A DNA stretch of 64,000 bases from Rhizobium sp. RU20A (GCF_900155885.1 NZ_FTMB01000002.1:186001-250000), one strand, 5' to 3'. Positions 1 to 9,018 are shown, numbered from the stretch's first letter. Numbers and translations are program-made. The notes: generated by a model not told the origin, from the letters alone.

Positions 1-783
1 GGCTGTGAACGTCAGGGCCTCGGTATCCCGAACTGCCTGAGCGTCCATCGCCCTGTTCCGTGCCACCGTTGACACGAAAAGCTCCCCGAGCCCGTCAATG
101 CGAGCCTGGATTCGTTTCTTCACATCGGCCGGCAATGCCTCGTAGGCGTTGCCGTCAACCTTGTGCTTGCCGTAGTGAATGAAGGTGATCTTGTAGCCGT
201 AGTCATCCATCGCCTTGCTGGCGTCGATATGCATGGTGACCACGCCGATCGACCCGACGCCGCCTGTGCGCGAGACCGTTGCTTGACCTGGATCAGCTGA
301 CGAAAAGATGAGGTATGCCGCGGAATATGCATTCTCAGCCGCATAGGCTCGCATAGGCTTTCGACCACGGGCAGCATAGATCTTATCGCCGAGGTCGAAA
401 CATCCGGCAACATGACCACCGGGCGAGTCGATAACGAAGGCGATCCCCTTGACCTCGGGATCCGCGAGACCGCGTTCCAGCGCCTTGGTGATGTAGACAT
501 AGCCGGTCAGCCAGGAGCCGATCGCGTAGCCAACGCCGTAAAGCAGCACACCTTTCACCGGGATCATCAAGATCCCGTTCTTGACGATATAGGGACGATA
601 CACAGCCAGCCAGCTGTCGGGCGACGGCCAGAAGTCGTCCTGCATGACGATCTTCTCGCTGGAAGTTTCGATCCGGCTGAGCGCCGTCTGACCCTCGGCA
701 AGACACGCTTCGAACTGCGTGTGCATCGCCGAATTCACGAGAGCAGGTTCGTTGTTGAAGCTGGCGAGGAGCGCGTTTTTCAT
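1..783 (-). CDS. Phage head maturation protease, S49 family (partial, C-terminus beyond window)
   Basis: The reading frame begins at the ATG at 783 and leaves the window at base 1, so only the first 261 residues are visible. It shows the S49 (SppA/SohB) signature VIDSPGGHVAGCF near residue 120, with the nucleophilic Ser in SPGG. Downstream are the GSIGVV stretch and a GKHK segment that places the catalytic Lys. In lambda-like phages this protease processes the head scaffold and capsid. It starts immediately after the portal stop (TGA at 786-788), the standard portal-protease order. The family is clear; exact length and any fused scaffold domain are off-window. Confidence 0.9.
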   Translation of the reverse strand, partial: MKNALLASFNNEPALVNSAMHTQFEACLAEGQTALSRIETSSEKIVMQDDFWPSPDSWLAVYRPYIVKNGILMIPVKGVLLYGVGYAIGSWLTGYVYITKALERGLADPEVKGIAFVIDSPGGHVAGCFDLGDKIYAARGRKPMRAYAAENAYSAAYLIFSSADPGQATVSRTGGVGSIGVVTMHIDASKAMDDYGYKITFIHYGKHKVDGNAYEALPADVKKRIQARIDGLGELFVSTVARNRAMDAQAVRDTEALTFTA

Positions 784-785
784 CG

Positions 786-2456
786 TCATGCCGCCTTTTT
801 CGTGCCGCTGGCGGCATTGGACTGATTTTTCGCCTCGGGCTGCAGGATGCCGTAGAACTGTTTCCAGCCCATCTCGCGCTTGATCTGCCGCATGCGCTTG
901 CGCCAGTCGCCGCCGAGGCGAGCGTTCTCGGTTTCGAGGTCCGACAGACCGTTGTCGATCCGCAGGATCGCTGCCTCGGTTTCCTTCTTTTCGTCCACCT
1001 GTCCACGGCTAGCGCCGACCCAATCGCAGGCGGTGTATGCGTCCTTGAACTGCTTCTCGTAGAAGCTCGGCATGTTCCGGCGAACCGAGGTGATCTCGCC
1101 CTTGTTGATCGCCTCTTCCAGCCACAGGGTGTAGATGTGCGAGGCAAAGCGATCGGCGACCATGCGTTTGATCGACAGCATGGCCTTGTGCGTTTCGGCC
1201 ATCGCGGCGCGGGCCGACGAGTAGTTCGTCTTCGTGTAGTCACGCGACAGCTGCTCGTAGCTGACACCAAGGGCAGCAGCGATGTGGCGAAGAAGGGACT
1301 GCTCGAACTCACTGCCAAGCGGACCGCCCTGACCAGCGCCCTGGAGTTTGAACTTCGAGCCTGGCGGCAAATGGGGAATCTTCACGCCGTCGATCTGAAG
1401 GTTCTTCGCAGCGCCCATGAACTGGCTGAGCGTGTTGAAATGCCCGCCCATGTAGGACATGAGCATTTCCTGCACCTTCTCGGGCGACACATCCGATCCG
1501 CCGAGTTGGGCGAAGATCGCTTCTGTTGGCAGTTCGGACTCGACCGTTGCCGCATAGGTCGCATTGAGCACGGCGTTCTGAAGAACCATCTGGCGAAAGT
1601 TCTTCGTCATCTTCATCTCGGACAGCGCGGCCACCATGGCAGAGATGCCACGGGATTGATCCGGGCGCAGCTGCTCGAAGATGTGCATCATCTGGATCCG
1701 GCCCCAGGGCTTGCGGATGTCGATGGCCTTCCAGAGATAGGAGTCGGGCGTCATCCAGTCGCTAGGATGCGCCATGCGAACATAGTAGGTCTGCGGCGCC
1801 CCATGCTTGTTGCGACGAACACCGCCCCGAACGGCCGGATCACCAGCGAACTCGGGCGGCGTGGAAAGACGGTCGATGTCGATCATCTGAATGGCGGTGT
1901 TGAACATGCGCGGCTGGTCGCGCAGCCACTCGGCTGAAGCCAAGACTTCACCGTGAATGGTGTGGGTATCAACGGCCATGCGCACGAGACCAGTCAACGT
2001 GTTCTGGCGTGCGGCATCCGGCCAGTTGTCGAGCGACTCAGCCCAAAGGGCGAATTTCTCCTCGACCTCCTCCTGCCATTCGTCTTCCCATTTTTCGTCC
2101 TCCTTGCCGAAAAGCACGGTCGTGACCGGCTTTGCGTTCAGCATGTAGTAGGAGCCGACGATATTATCCTTGCGCAGCGTGGCACCGCCCTGGACATAGG
2201 CGTCGTTGCGCGCGGTGTCGCGTGTGCGGGCGTCTGCGGTCGCCTTGGCCGGAAGCAGATCGGCATCTGCCGAGCGGATGACGGGCGAATAATTTGCCAT
2301 CTCGCGGCTGAAACGGGATGCACCCTCATAGGCATCACCTGCAATCGACAGTTCCTCGCCCGCGCCGGCTCCGTTCACCCTGACACGTACCGGCGCGGGC
2401 TTCCCGCTCGATGGTGCGTCACCGAGCAGTTCCATGATTTCGGGATCGTGATTCAT
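786..2456 (-). CDS. Phage portal protein, lambda family
   Basis: A 556-residue protein of the size usual for lambda-type portals (about 500-560). It has the typical N-terminal half (alternating Arg/Asn, RNDAYVQGGATLRKDNIVGS near residues 85-105), a central MIDIDRLSTP segment, and GVSYEQLSRDYTKTNYSSARAAMAE near residue 400, a characteristic lambda-portal motif. It would form the dodecameric DNA entry channel at one capsid vertex. It overlaps no gene and is followed by the S49 protease. Unusually, no terminase or gpW-like joining gene lies upstream; the next gene upstream on the same strand is an unrelated small protein. Confidence 0.92.
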   Translation of the reverse strand: MNHDPEIMELLGDAPSSGKPAPVRVRVNGAGAGEELSIAGDAYEGASRFSREMANYSPVIRSADADLLPAKATADARTRDTARNDAYVQGGATLRKDNIVGSYYMLNAKPVTTVLFGKEDEKWEDEWQEEVEEKFALWAESLDNWPDAARQNTLTGLVRMAVDTHTIHGEVLASAEWLRDQPRMFNTAIQMIDIDRLSTPPEFAGDPAVRGGVRRNKHGAPQTYYVRMAHPSDWMTPDSYLWKAIDIRKPWGRIQMMHIFEQLRPDQSRGISAMVAALSEMKMTKNFRQMVLQNAVLNATYAATVESELPTEAIFAQLGGSDVSPEKVQEMLMSYMGGHFNTLSQFMGAAKNLQIDGVKIPHLPPGSKFKLQGAGQGGPLGSEFEQSLLRHIAAALGVSYEQLSRDYTKTNYSSARAAMAETHKAMLSIKRMVADRFASHIYTLWLEEAINKGEITSVRRNMPSFYEKQFKDAYTACDWVGASRGQVDEKKETEAAILRIDNGLSDLETENARLGGDWRKRMRQIKREMGWKQFYGILQPEAKNQSNAASGTKKAA

Positions 2457-2530
2457 TGCCTACCCGTCTGTCCGTCAACACGCGATCAGACTATGGCAAA
2501 GAATACGCTATCATTCAAACCATTGTTTTA

Positions 2531-2549
2531 ATTCAATTTTTTATTGAAT
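2531..2549. promoter_or_regulatory. 19-bp palindrome upstream of the portal gene
   Basis: ATTCAATTTTTTATTGAAT: two perfect 7-bp arms around a TTTTT spacer, 75 bp upstream of the portal start. The same 7-5-7 design occurs at 18421-18439 before the tape-measure operon. Candidate operator for a common late-gene regulator; function inferred from position and recurrence only. Confidence 0.45.
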
Positions 2550-2566
2550 TTGTTTCCGCGTATTAA

Positions 2567-2601
<35 letters not shown>

Positions 2602-2665
2602 TACCTGCGCAACAAAAAAAGGCGACCAACTGGCCGCCTCTTCCCGTGCATAGTTCCTCGTGGGC

Positions 2666-2857
2666 TCAACAACGTTTCAGAGCGGCTTCAATGTCCTGGT
2701 CGCTCGCTCGATTTATCGCGTCAACGAACCCTCGGTACTGAGCCTTGCTTTCGCGGATAATAGCATCGCGGTCTACGTCCGCTCTGCGTGGTTGTTCGCT
2801 CCGAACCGTTTTTGCATCAATCGCTTTCCGAAGCGCATTCGGTGCCGAGTTCATCAT
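2666..2857 (-). CDS. Small hypothetical protein (63 aa), operon partner of the Ntn-hydrolase-like gene
   Basis: A charged, probably helical 63-residue protein with no motif I recognise. It begins 14 bp after the stop of the upstream Ntn-hydrolase-like gene and has a strong Shine-Dalgarno GGGGAG four bases before the first of two adjacent ATG codons (2857 or 2854). That ribosome site and the tight spacing argue for a real gene co-translated with its neighbour. No membrane segment or signal peptide is visible. It may be an accessory or regulatory partner of the neighbouring protein, but nothing in the sequence proves this. Confidence 0.65.
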   Translation of the reverse strand: MMNSAPNALRKAIDAKTVRSEQPRRADVDRDAIIRESKAQYRGFVDAINRASDQDIEAALKRC

Positions 2858-2871
2858 GCTTCTCCCCAGGG

Positions 2872-4140
2872 CTATGATAACTGTGCCGCCTGTCGCAGCG
2901 CATATCTCGAATTTAGGTCAGGGCTAAAGAAATGTTTCCTCTTCACCCAAACCAAGCCCTCGTGCTTGGTAATTATCGCCACATCGACCGGTCCGCCAAC
3001 CGTCTCTGATGGCTTTGTCACTTTCTCCTTCAACGATTGAAGAGAGATTAAGGTTTCAGCCAGTCCCGCCATTTCCTCAACGGGGAGATGGCGCAGGACG
3101 TTCTTTAATGGCATCGAATGCTCGCGCCTAGCCTTATCCATCACCGCTTCGCCGATTTTCTGGGTGGTAGCTTGCACGACGCTGTCGATGTCATCAATTG
3201 CCGAAAAATCACCACCCGCTTGCACCACCACCTCGTCAGCGAACGATCTTAAGTTCTCTGTCACCGCAACCATCAGCGAGGAGTAAATATCGTAACTTAA
3301 GCCAAGCGAAAATGTATCAGTCATTGATGTTTGAGCGAAGCCTGAAAGCCAAGCTGGGGTCTCATGGTCGATTTTCTGGTCCGACTGGCTGATGCAAATA
3401 GGTTGTCCACCTAACAGTCCGCATGACACATACTCGACCATAGCCGGAAAAATCTGGTGGTCGCCAAATCCCGCAAACACGAGCCCAGTTGTAGGTAGGT
3501 TTTCCTGCGGCTTAGACATGACCTCTTTCAAAGCTGCACTCGCGGCATCCATAAGGTTGTCAGGCCTGGGAACTTCGATGGCATCGAGAAAACCACCTAT
3601 CCATTCAGCGACGCTGTCTGTGAGCTCACCTACGACTTGATTGCCGAGCGCATCGCCGATGCAGGGCGCTGGCTGTATCACCCGCCTCTTTTCTACTTCG
3701 AAAGCAAAAGCTGCGTGCACGAGATCTGAGTGCCCCTCTTCACTTGCGCCGTCGATTGCCTTGGCGATCCAACCAAAAATCAGATTTTGCGCCGGTCTAC
3801 GGACAGCGTTTTTCTGTATGTCATCTGGGAAAAATGAGTCGTGTGCCTTGCCAAGAAAGTTAAAGAGCTCCGCGGCATATTCTTCGACTGTATTAAATGA
3901 CTTACGGCCCAACTGTGCCCGAAAGGCCTTGATGATTAGCTCCCATGGGACATTAAGGATATCGGCTCCATCGAAAATCATTAGACCAACCGGATGATGG
4001 TCAGAAAGCTGAAAGACTTTGTTCGCGCCTTTGAAATAGCGCTCTTCTCGCTTATTCTCGACCCACTGGGTAACAGTAGAGGCAGAATCAGCCGCCAAGA
4101 CCACAGCCAGCCGGTTCATCATACAGATTTCTGACGTCAT
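2872..4140 (-). CDS. Proteasome-like Ntn-hydrolase candidate (422 aa), accessory gene
   Basis: The start is set by an AAGGAGG ribosome site six bases before ATG 4140, giving N-terminus Met-Thr-Ser. With the initiator Met removed, Thr would become residue 1. The Asp of AADS then falls at position 17, as in proteasome beta subunits and HslV, and a Lys in GANKVF follows at 40 (33 in the canonical fold, so about a seven-residue insertion). The next segment, PVGLMIFDGADI, resembles the beta-subunit S2-S3 hairpin followed by helix H1. The protein is nearly twice as long as HslV, with a C-terminal half of no family I recognise. No ATPase unfoldase is adjacent. The fold is inferred from motif spacing, not from any search. 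Confidence 0.55.
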   Translation of the reverse strand: MTSEICMMNRLAVVLAADSASTVTQWVENKREERYFKGANKVFQLSDHHPVGLMIFDGADILNVPWELIIKAFRAQLGRKSFNTVEEYAAELFNFLGKAHDSFFPDDIQKNAVRRPAQNLIFGWIAKAIDGASEEGHSDLVHAAFAFEVEKRRVIQPAPCIGDALGNQVVGELTDSVAEWIGGFLDAIEVPRPDNLMDAASAALKEVMSKPQENLPTTGLVFAGFGDHQIFPAMVEYVSCGLLGGQPICISQSDQKIDHETPAWLSGFAQTSMTDTFSLGLSYDIYSSLMVAVTENLRSFADEVVVQAGGDFSAIDDIDSVVQATTQKIGEAVMDKARREHSMPLKNVLRHLPVEEMAGLAETLISLQSLKEKVTKPSETVGGPVDVAIITKHEGLVWVKRKHFFSPDLNSRYALRQAAQLS

Positions 4141-4776
4141 CGCTGGCCTCCTTCAAGTTCTCTGATCTACGTTAGACCATGATTCGCGCGAACCGAGTAA
4201 TTTGAGAATCCGATTTAAACCAGTCGTCAGTTTTTTTCACAGAACTCTCTTTGCCCATCGACCTTGTAACCGCACTTTCGGGTCTGGCTTTCCGCCGCAT
4301 GCCCTCGTCCAACGAAAATTGGTTTGGCAAAGTGCCCTCGTATCACCTGTGGACAGCTTCCAGCACCCTCAATCAATCCGTTTCAAATTCCTCCCAGTGG
4401 TTCATGATAAGCGCAACCCGATCGGGTAGCCGGAAACGAGGAGAAGGGCTCCCCTGTCCGGGAGCTTGGAGACCGGATAGGTTATGGCCGTTCGGACGGT
4501 ATGGCGACCCATGACTCGGGGGCTCGTAATCGCTGCTTTGCGTCTTCTTGAAAGTTTTTTCCGGGCTCAAGTGGCCGTCGCCGCGGCGTAATTCCTGACA
4601 TTGTTGCAGGAAATGGCAGTGCCCGCATGCCCCCCGCTAGTTAAGACGCTAACCGACAAAGGCCTGTGAAGCGGTGTTGCCCTACTTGAAGGCCATCTGA
4701 TACACACTGACGCACTTGCTATGCGCAAAAATATGCATATATAGTACGCAGAAAATGCACATTTTTGGAGAGGTTT
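4141..4776. other. Intergenic region between two divergent accessory operons
   Basis: About 640 bp with no convincing gene. It must hold the promoters for the minus-strand Ntn-hydrolase-like operon and the plus-strand kinase operon. A 65-codon frame at 4373-4570 lacks a ribosome site and reads as low-complexity sequence. The last 50 bp contain palindromes listed separately. Confidence 0.6.
4731..4765. promoter_or_regulatory. Palindromes before the kinase operon, candidate RHH autoregulatory operator
   Basis: ATATGCATAT (4731-4740) is a perfect palindrome, and AAAATG-CA-CATTTT (4752-4765) has perfect 6-bp arms. Both lie within 50 bp upstream of a gene for a ribbon-helix-helix protein, a family that commonly represses its own operon at short palindromes. 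The binding assignment is inference. Confidence 0.4.
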
Positions 4777-4995
4777 ATGAGCAAGGTCAGAATGAACATC
4801 GAAGTGAGTGCAGATGTCGCGGCCTTCCTGGATGAGCTAGCGCAAGAAGAAGGGGCGACGAAGACCGAAATCGTGCGTCGCGCTTTATCCGTGATGAAAG
4901 CATATAAAAGTCAGAAAGACAAAGGTAGGAGTCATATGGGTTTTGTGTCGGACCCAAGTAAATTAGATGCCGAGATCATAGGCATCCTCAACTAA
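4777..4995 (+). CDS. Ribbon-helix-helix (CopG/Arc-type) DNA-binding protein
   Basis: Starting at the ATG at 4777, which has GGAGAGG five to ten bases upstream, the product is 72 residues. It shows the RHH layout: a short beta strand VRMNIEVSADV, then helices AFLDELAQEEGA and KTEIVRRALSVMKAY. Such proteins dimerise and bind palindromic DNA, often as the antitoxin or repressor of the operon they head. Its stop overlaps the next start (TAATG), so it is translationally coupled to the two-TM gene. Alternative: an antitoxin-like component, although no recognisable toxin follows. Confidence 0.75.
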   Translation: MSKVRMNIEVSADVAAFLDELAQEEGATKTEIVRRALSVMKAYKSQKDKGRSHMGFVSDPSKLDAEIIGILN

Positions 4996-5279
4996 TGATC
5001 AATGATCCCGAGATAATCGACATTCGCCCTACGCCAGGACCAGAGCAAATCAGTTCAACAGAAGTTGTTCCTCCGGGCTCTGTTAACCCAATCGACGTAG
5101 AACGCCTAAAAATGCTTGCAGCAATTTGGATATCGGGCGCGGCGGTTATTCTCGGGTTCATCGCGTTGATTGTCGCAATTTGCACGAAGGATACAGAACT
5201 CAAGACTTGGTCTACAGGATTGATTTCGTTAGTCGTCGGTGCTGCTATTGGCTTTGCCTTCTCGACTTCAAAAGACTAA
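4995..5279 (+). CDS. Small two-transmembrane protein
   Basis: A 94-residue protein with a polar N-terminus of about 37 residues, then two hydrophobic helices (about 39-61, MLAAIWISGAAVILGFIALI, and 71-89, STGLISLVVGAAIGFAF) joined by a short charged loop. It is probably an inner-membrane hairpin with both ends cytoplasmic. The start shares one base with the previous stop. The family is unknown to me. Sitting between a regulator and a protein kinase, it may be a membrane anchor, sensor or effector of the system. Confidence 0.75.
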   Translation: MINDPEIIDIRPTPGPEQISSTEVVPPGSVNPIDVERLKMLAAIWISGAAVILGFIALIVAICTKDTELKTWSTGLISLVVGAAIGFAFSTSKD

Positions 5280-5288
5280 GGATGGGCA

Positions 5289-6371
5289 ATGGGAAATGCG
5301 CAGCATCTGACTGGAAAGATACTAAAAGGCCACAAGACTGGGATTGGATGGGAAGTAGTCGAAAGCCTCAACACCCCCACCGCTGTTAAAAGCACTGAGT
5401 CTAATTCGCATGTGTACAAGGTTAAAGATCAGGCCTCTGGGCGCTTCGCGTTTCTTAAAGCAGCGGACGTGGATTTCATAGGCGGAGAAGAAAGCCTGCT
5501 TGTGCGCTTAAAAGCACTCCTAATGCACCATGAATTTGAGACCTGCGTGTCAGATCATTGTCATGGGAATAACATGGACCGAGTGTGCCTTGCGATTGAC
5601 CACGGGGATGCAGTGATCGAGGCTAACGGCGTGAGGGAAGCCGTTTTCTATCTAGTATTTGAGCTTGCTGACGGGGATATTCGAGATCAGATTTTTACCG
5701 CTGAACAGTGGACTGTTCAGCGAAAATTCCGCCTTTTGCATCAGGTAGCGGTGGGCCTCTCCCAGCTTCACAGTGTGAAGGTGAGCCACAACGATTTGAA
5801 GCCGCCGAACGTGCTTATGTACGCGGACGATCATAAGGTCTCCGACTTGGGGCAAGCGACTCGGGAAGACCTTATTGCACCTCATGATTGGAACGCCGTG
5901 GTTGGTGATCCCAGATATGCACCACCAGAGGCGCTTTACTCCTTTGATGGTGATCCTGGCGCACGCTTACTGCCCAATAGGTTACGTCAATGCGGTGACC
6001 TATACCTGCTAGGAAGTCTTATGCACTTTCTGTTTAGTGGCAGAATGATGACGCCATGTATTCTTGAAAGGCTGCACCCGGTCCACCTTCCAAGCTTTGA
6101 AGGTGAAGGATGGGAGGGTCCTTACAACGATCTGATTCCGTTTTGGCGTGAGGCAATGTCGGAGGAGTTTACTGCTCTTCGTAAGGCACTTGCGCAAAGG
6201 AACGATTTTGACGCGCGGTCGATTGACCAAATTATTACTTTCCTAAGTCAACTTTGTGATCCCGATCCTGAACTCAGAGGCCATCCCCTCGATCAAGTCG
6301 ATGGCATTCGCACGTTCAACCTTCAACGATACATTTCCGCTTTCAACGTTCTATCTCACCGGCTGCAGTAA
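5289..6371 (+). CDS. Serine/threonine protein kinase (Hanks type), accessory operon
   Basis: A 360-residue soluble protein with a recognisable kinase domain. There is a weak glycine-loop equivalent (ESNSHVYKV, residues 37-45), a candidate ATP-binding Lys57 in FLKA, the catalytic loop HNDLKPPNVL with Asp169, SDLG with Asp186 replacing DFG, and GDPRYAPPEAL as the activation-segment APE. The key catalytic residues are present, so it is probably active despite the degenerate P-loop. There are no TM, PASTA or WD extensions. It is encoded 9 bp after the two-TM gene and overlaps the TPR gene by one base (TAATG). The operon is visibly more A+T-rich than the core genes, suggesting horizontal acquisition. 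Confidence 0.85.
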   Translation: MGNAQHLTGKILKGHKTGIGWEVVESLNTPTAVKSTESNSHVYKVKDQASGRFAFLKAADVDFIGGEESLLVRLKALLMHHEFETCVSDHCHGNNMDRVCLAIDHGDAVIEANGVREAVFYLVFELADGDIRDQIFTAEQWTVQRKFRLLHQVAVGLSQLHSVKVSHNDLKPPNVLMYADDHKVSDLGQATREDLIAPHDWNAVVGDPRYAPPEALYSFDGDPGARLLPNRLRQCGDLYLLGSLMHFLFSGRMMTPCILERLHPVHLPSFEGEGWEGPYNDLIPFWREAMSEEFTALRKALAQRNDFDARSIDQIITFLSQLCDPDPELRGHPLDQVDGIRTFNLQRYISAFNVLSHRLQ

Positions 6372-7921
6372 TGGAGCGACAAGACGACGTTACACGCCGA
6401 ACGGTTGTGCCTCGGTGGCGCGCGTTTAGAGAAACACCTCTTCACGAACTCCGTTCGATGACGACAAAGTCAACAACACGAGATCGTCCTTCTCACATAC
6501 TGGATGCTGCTGTCAGGCAATTCGAGAAGTCCCCAACCGCTTACACAGCAGCCGAAGTCGCTGATGCCGTATCTCTGCTGGGCCACGACGACCGAGCCTC
6601 AGCCGCTCTTCGTTATTTGCAGGAGCGGCGCGACGCCCTAATGCCAATGGTGACGGAGCGATTCACCCAAGCTGTGAAGCAACATTCCCATCCCGCTTCA
6701 CCAACTGAACTGCGAGGCGCCATAGCGCAAAAAAGAAAATCTCTAATAGACCAGCCACGAAATAGCATTGGTCATGTCGAAATTGCTCGGCTTTACGCAG
6801 TGGCGGGACAAGCGAAAGCAGCCGACAGGCATATGGAAATGGCGGTCAAAATTTCTCCCGACAGTCGATTTGTGTTGCGCTCAGCCGCTCGTCTATTTGT
6901 TCACTATGACCGACCAGAGAAAGCACTTTATTTTCTTCAAAGGTCGAATTCGATCAAACATGATCCTTGGCTAATGGCAGCTGAGGTGGCGGTAGCCGAT
7001 AGCTTTGGAGAGAGACAAGAATTTGGGATTAGACAACTGAAGCGAATTTCAGGCTTAGAGCATGCGTCGATTAACTACAGCGAGCTAGCTTCCGCTCTGG
7101 GCGCCCTGGAAGATCGAAATGGGGCGCACAAGATAGCGAGAAAACTTATCAGGCGAAGCTTGGACCATCCGACAGAGAATTCTCTTGCTCAAGCAGTCTG
7201 GATGTCGACGAAGGCCAAGCATCAATTTGTAGATCTTAACCTGAACCCCAGTGAACAGGCATACGAAGCGGGCGTATTTCAAGCCATCCATATGAAGGAG
7301 TACCAGCGAGCTGACCGATTCGCATGGAATTGGCTAAATGACGAGCCATTTTCATCCGGACCAGCTGTGCAGGGCTCGTTTATAAACTGCACGTTTACAA
7401 GATCATACTCGAGAGCGCTTGCTTTTTGTGAGAGAGGTCTCATCTCAAATCCCGATGACGACACGTTACAAAACAACCGCATCTTTTCCCTTATAATGTG
7501 CGGCCGCTTGGATGAAGCGCAAAAAATTTTACCGGTGCAAGGAAAGCTTGTCCATGACCCGCAACGTCCAATCTTTGATCTTGCGCTACATGGGTTATGG
7601 CATTTTAAGAGCGGAAATTTTTCGGAGGGACGCAGATTTTACAGAGAGGCCGCTGAACGTGCTCTACCGAAGTACCCGAATTTGTACGCATCCGCCATTT
7701 CTCATTGGCTAGAAAACGAGGTTGTTTCTGGAAGCGTTGATAGGGCCGAGTTCGAACAATTGTCATTTCAGCTTGAAGATCGGCTGAAAAAGCTAAAGGC
7801 CGACCTCACCATTTGGTCTGCTACGCGGGACTTCCTACAACTGCAATATTCAGCGCCCACGCAGGTCAGGACAATTGTGAACCCGAGAACGGGCGAGGAA
7901 ATCCGGTTCATAATTCGATAA
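6371..7921 (+). CDS. TPR-like helical-repeat protein, kinase operon
   Basis: A 516-residue protein without signal peptide or TM segments. Its middle and C-terminal parts read as tetratricopeptide-like repeats, for example VEIARLYAVAGQAKAADRH near residues 137-155 and FCERGLISNPDDDTLQNNR near 355-373. The final 15 residues end in basic and hydrophobic VNPRTGEEIRFIIR. TPR arrays bind other proteins, so it may be the substrate, scaffold or sensor for the kinase it is coupled to by a one-base start-stop overlap. No enzymatic motif was seen. It is the last gene of the four-gene operon. Confidence 0.7.
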   Translation: MERQDDVTRRTVVPRWRAFRETPLHELRSMTTKSTTRDRPSHILDAAVRQFEKSPTAYTAAEVADAVSLLGHDDRASAALRYLQERRDALMPMVTERFTQAVKQHSHPASPTELRGAIAQKRKSLIDQPRNSIGHVEIARLYAVAGQAKAADRHMEMAVKISPDSRFVLRSAARLFVHYDRPEKALYFLQRSNSIKHDPWLMAAEVAVADSFGERQEFGIRQLKRISGLEHASINYSELASALGALEDRNGAHKIARKLIRRSLDHPTENSLAQAVWMSTKAKHQFVDLNLNPSEQAYEAGVFQAIHMKEYQRADRFAWNWLNDEPFSSGPAVQGSFINCTFTRSYSRALAFCERGLISNPDDDTLQNNRIFSLIMCGRLDEAQKILPVQGKLVHDPQRPIFDLALHGLWHFKSGNFSEGRRFYREAAERALPKYPNLYASAISHWLENEVVSGSVDRAEFEQLSFQLEDRLKKLKADLTIWSATRDFLQLQYSAPTQVRTIVNPRTGEEIRFIIR

Positions 7922-8187
7922 TTGCACTACGGTTGAATGAAACCCTGATTATCTCCGGTCTAAGGCATTCTCACCTGCTTGTTTAGGTTGCAATGGAAGC
8001 ATGCCTACTGCCGTTAGGAAAGTGCAGGCACACCTTTCAAGCAGAATGGTAATTAACGACCGGAAGAGGCCGCTTGACTCTCAGGCTCGACCAGAACATT
8101 TTAGGAACATTCCGGCCGCGATAAAGCGGCAATCCAAATGACCTGACTTTGCAGCCACGGCGTCGTTCACCGCGGGAGAGGATACCT

Positions 8188-8397
8188 ATGTGCGCTGATC
8201 TGGCTGAAGCCGTCAATGAACCCATTGCGATCGATCCAGTTGACGAGGTGCTGTCCTACCATGCTGGCGACATCCGGGCGGCTATCCTGACACTGCTGAA
8301 GGATTGCGTTCACCTTCGCGAGCAACTGGCACTGATGGAGGCATCGATGTCACGAGGGATGACGCGCGGATGGCGGCCGGCGTTCGAACGTCCCTGA
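8188..8397 (+). CDS. Small hypothetical protein (69 aa)
   Basis: The ATG at 8188 follows a GGGAGAGG ribosome site. The product is acidic at its N-terminus and then forms a predicted amphipathic helix (AAILTLLKDCVHLREQLALMEASMSRGM). It ends seven bases before the next gene and is probably cotranscribed with it. No family recognised. Confidence 0.55.
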   Translation: MCADLAEAVNEPIAIDPVDEVLSYHAGDIRAAILTLLKDCVHLREQLALMEASMSRGMTRGWRPAFERP

Positions 8398-8404
8398 AAC
8401 TGGC

Positions 8405-8917
8405 ATGGGCTTCGACGGTCCCGAAAGTGGCTGGCTATCCTGGCATCCCGGCAAGGACATCGGCATCACATGTGCGATTGCAGAATGTGGGCTTCATTGG
8501 CGCGCGAGCATCGACCTGCTGACGCTGCTGTCGGAGGATCGGCAGTTGATGGGTGTCCGAGCGGCAGCGGCTCGAAAAGCTGGCTGTGTCCGCGAAGGCT
8601 TGGGCAAAGCGCCTTGTCTCGCCCGGATCGAGATCACGAGGCCGCCCCGACAATACGCGGAAATCCCATTTCACGATCCGGCGTCGAAACGCAAGCTGAC
8701 CGACGCCAGCAAGATGAAAGTCGGCGACTTCCAGGATTGGCACATGCTGTTCGGGGTATGTCGGGCCTGCCGTCGCATCTATTTCGTGGATCGTCACAAG
8801 CTGGCTAGACGCTTCCCCGCCGATAGGAAACTTGGCGACCTCGCAACGAAACTGGCTTGCAAGGCTTGCCGGAACCGCATGGGCAACCTCTTCGCTGTTA
8901 CGGCCGCGCCGCGATAG
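8405..8917 (+). CDS. Hypothetical protein with C-terminal zinc-ribbon-like cysteines
   Basis: 170 residues. The C-terminal part carries two CxxC pairs (CRAC near residue 120 and CKAC near 155), which suggests a zinc ribbon. The N-terminal part has further Cys and Trp residues (CAIAECGLHW). It follows the 69-residue gene directly, and both sit in the cargo zone of the element. It could be a nucleic-acid-binding or structural zinc protein; function unknown. Confidence 0.5.
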   Translation: MGFDGPESGWLSWHPGKDIGITCAIAECGLHWRASIDLLTLLSEDRQLMGVRAAAARKAGCVREGLGKAPCLARIEITRPPRQYAEIPFHDPASKRKLTDASKMKVGDFQDWHMLFGVCRACRRIYFVDRHKLARRFPADRKLGDLATKLACKACRNRMGNLFAVTAAPR

Positions 8918-9018
8918 GAGCGGTGGCCCCAAGGGATGCCGAACACTCATGAGTTTTTGCGATGGAAACACATTGCAATTCATGAGAGCGTTAGTGCGCG
9001 CTAAAGGGGGTCGGCCGG

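Noticed and set aside
4373-4570. 65-codon minus-strand frame in the divergent promoter region
   Set aside because: Low-complexity product with no ribosome site.
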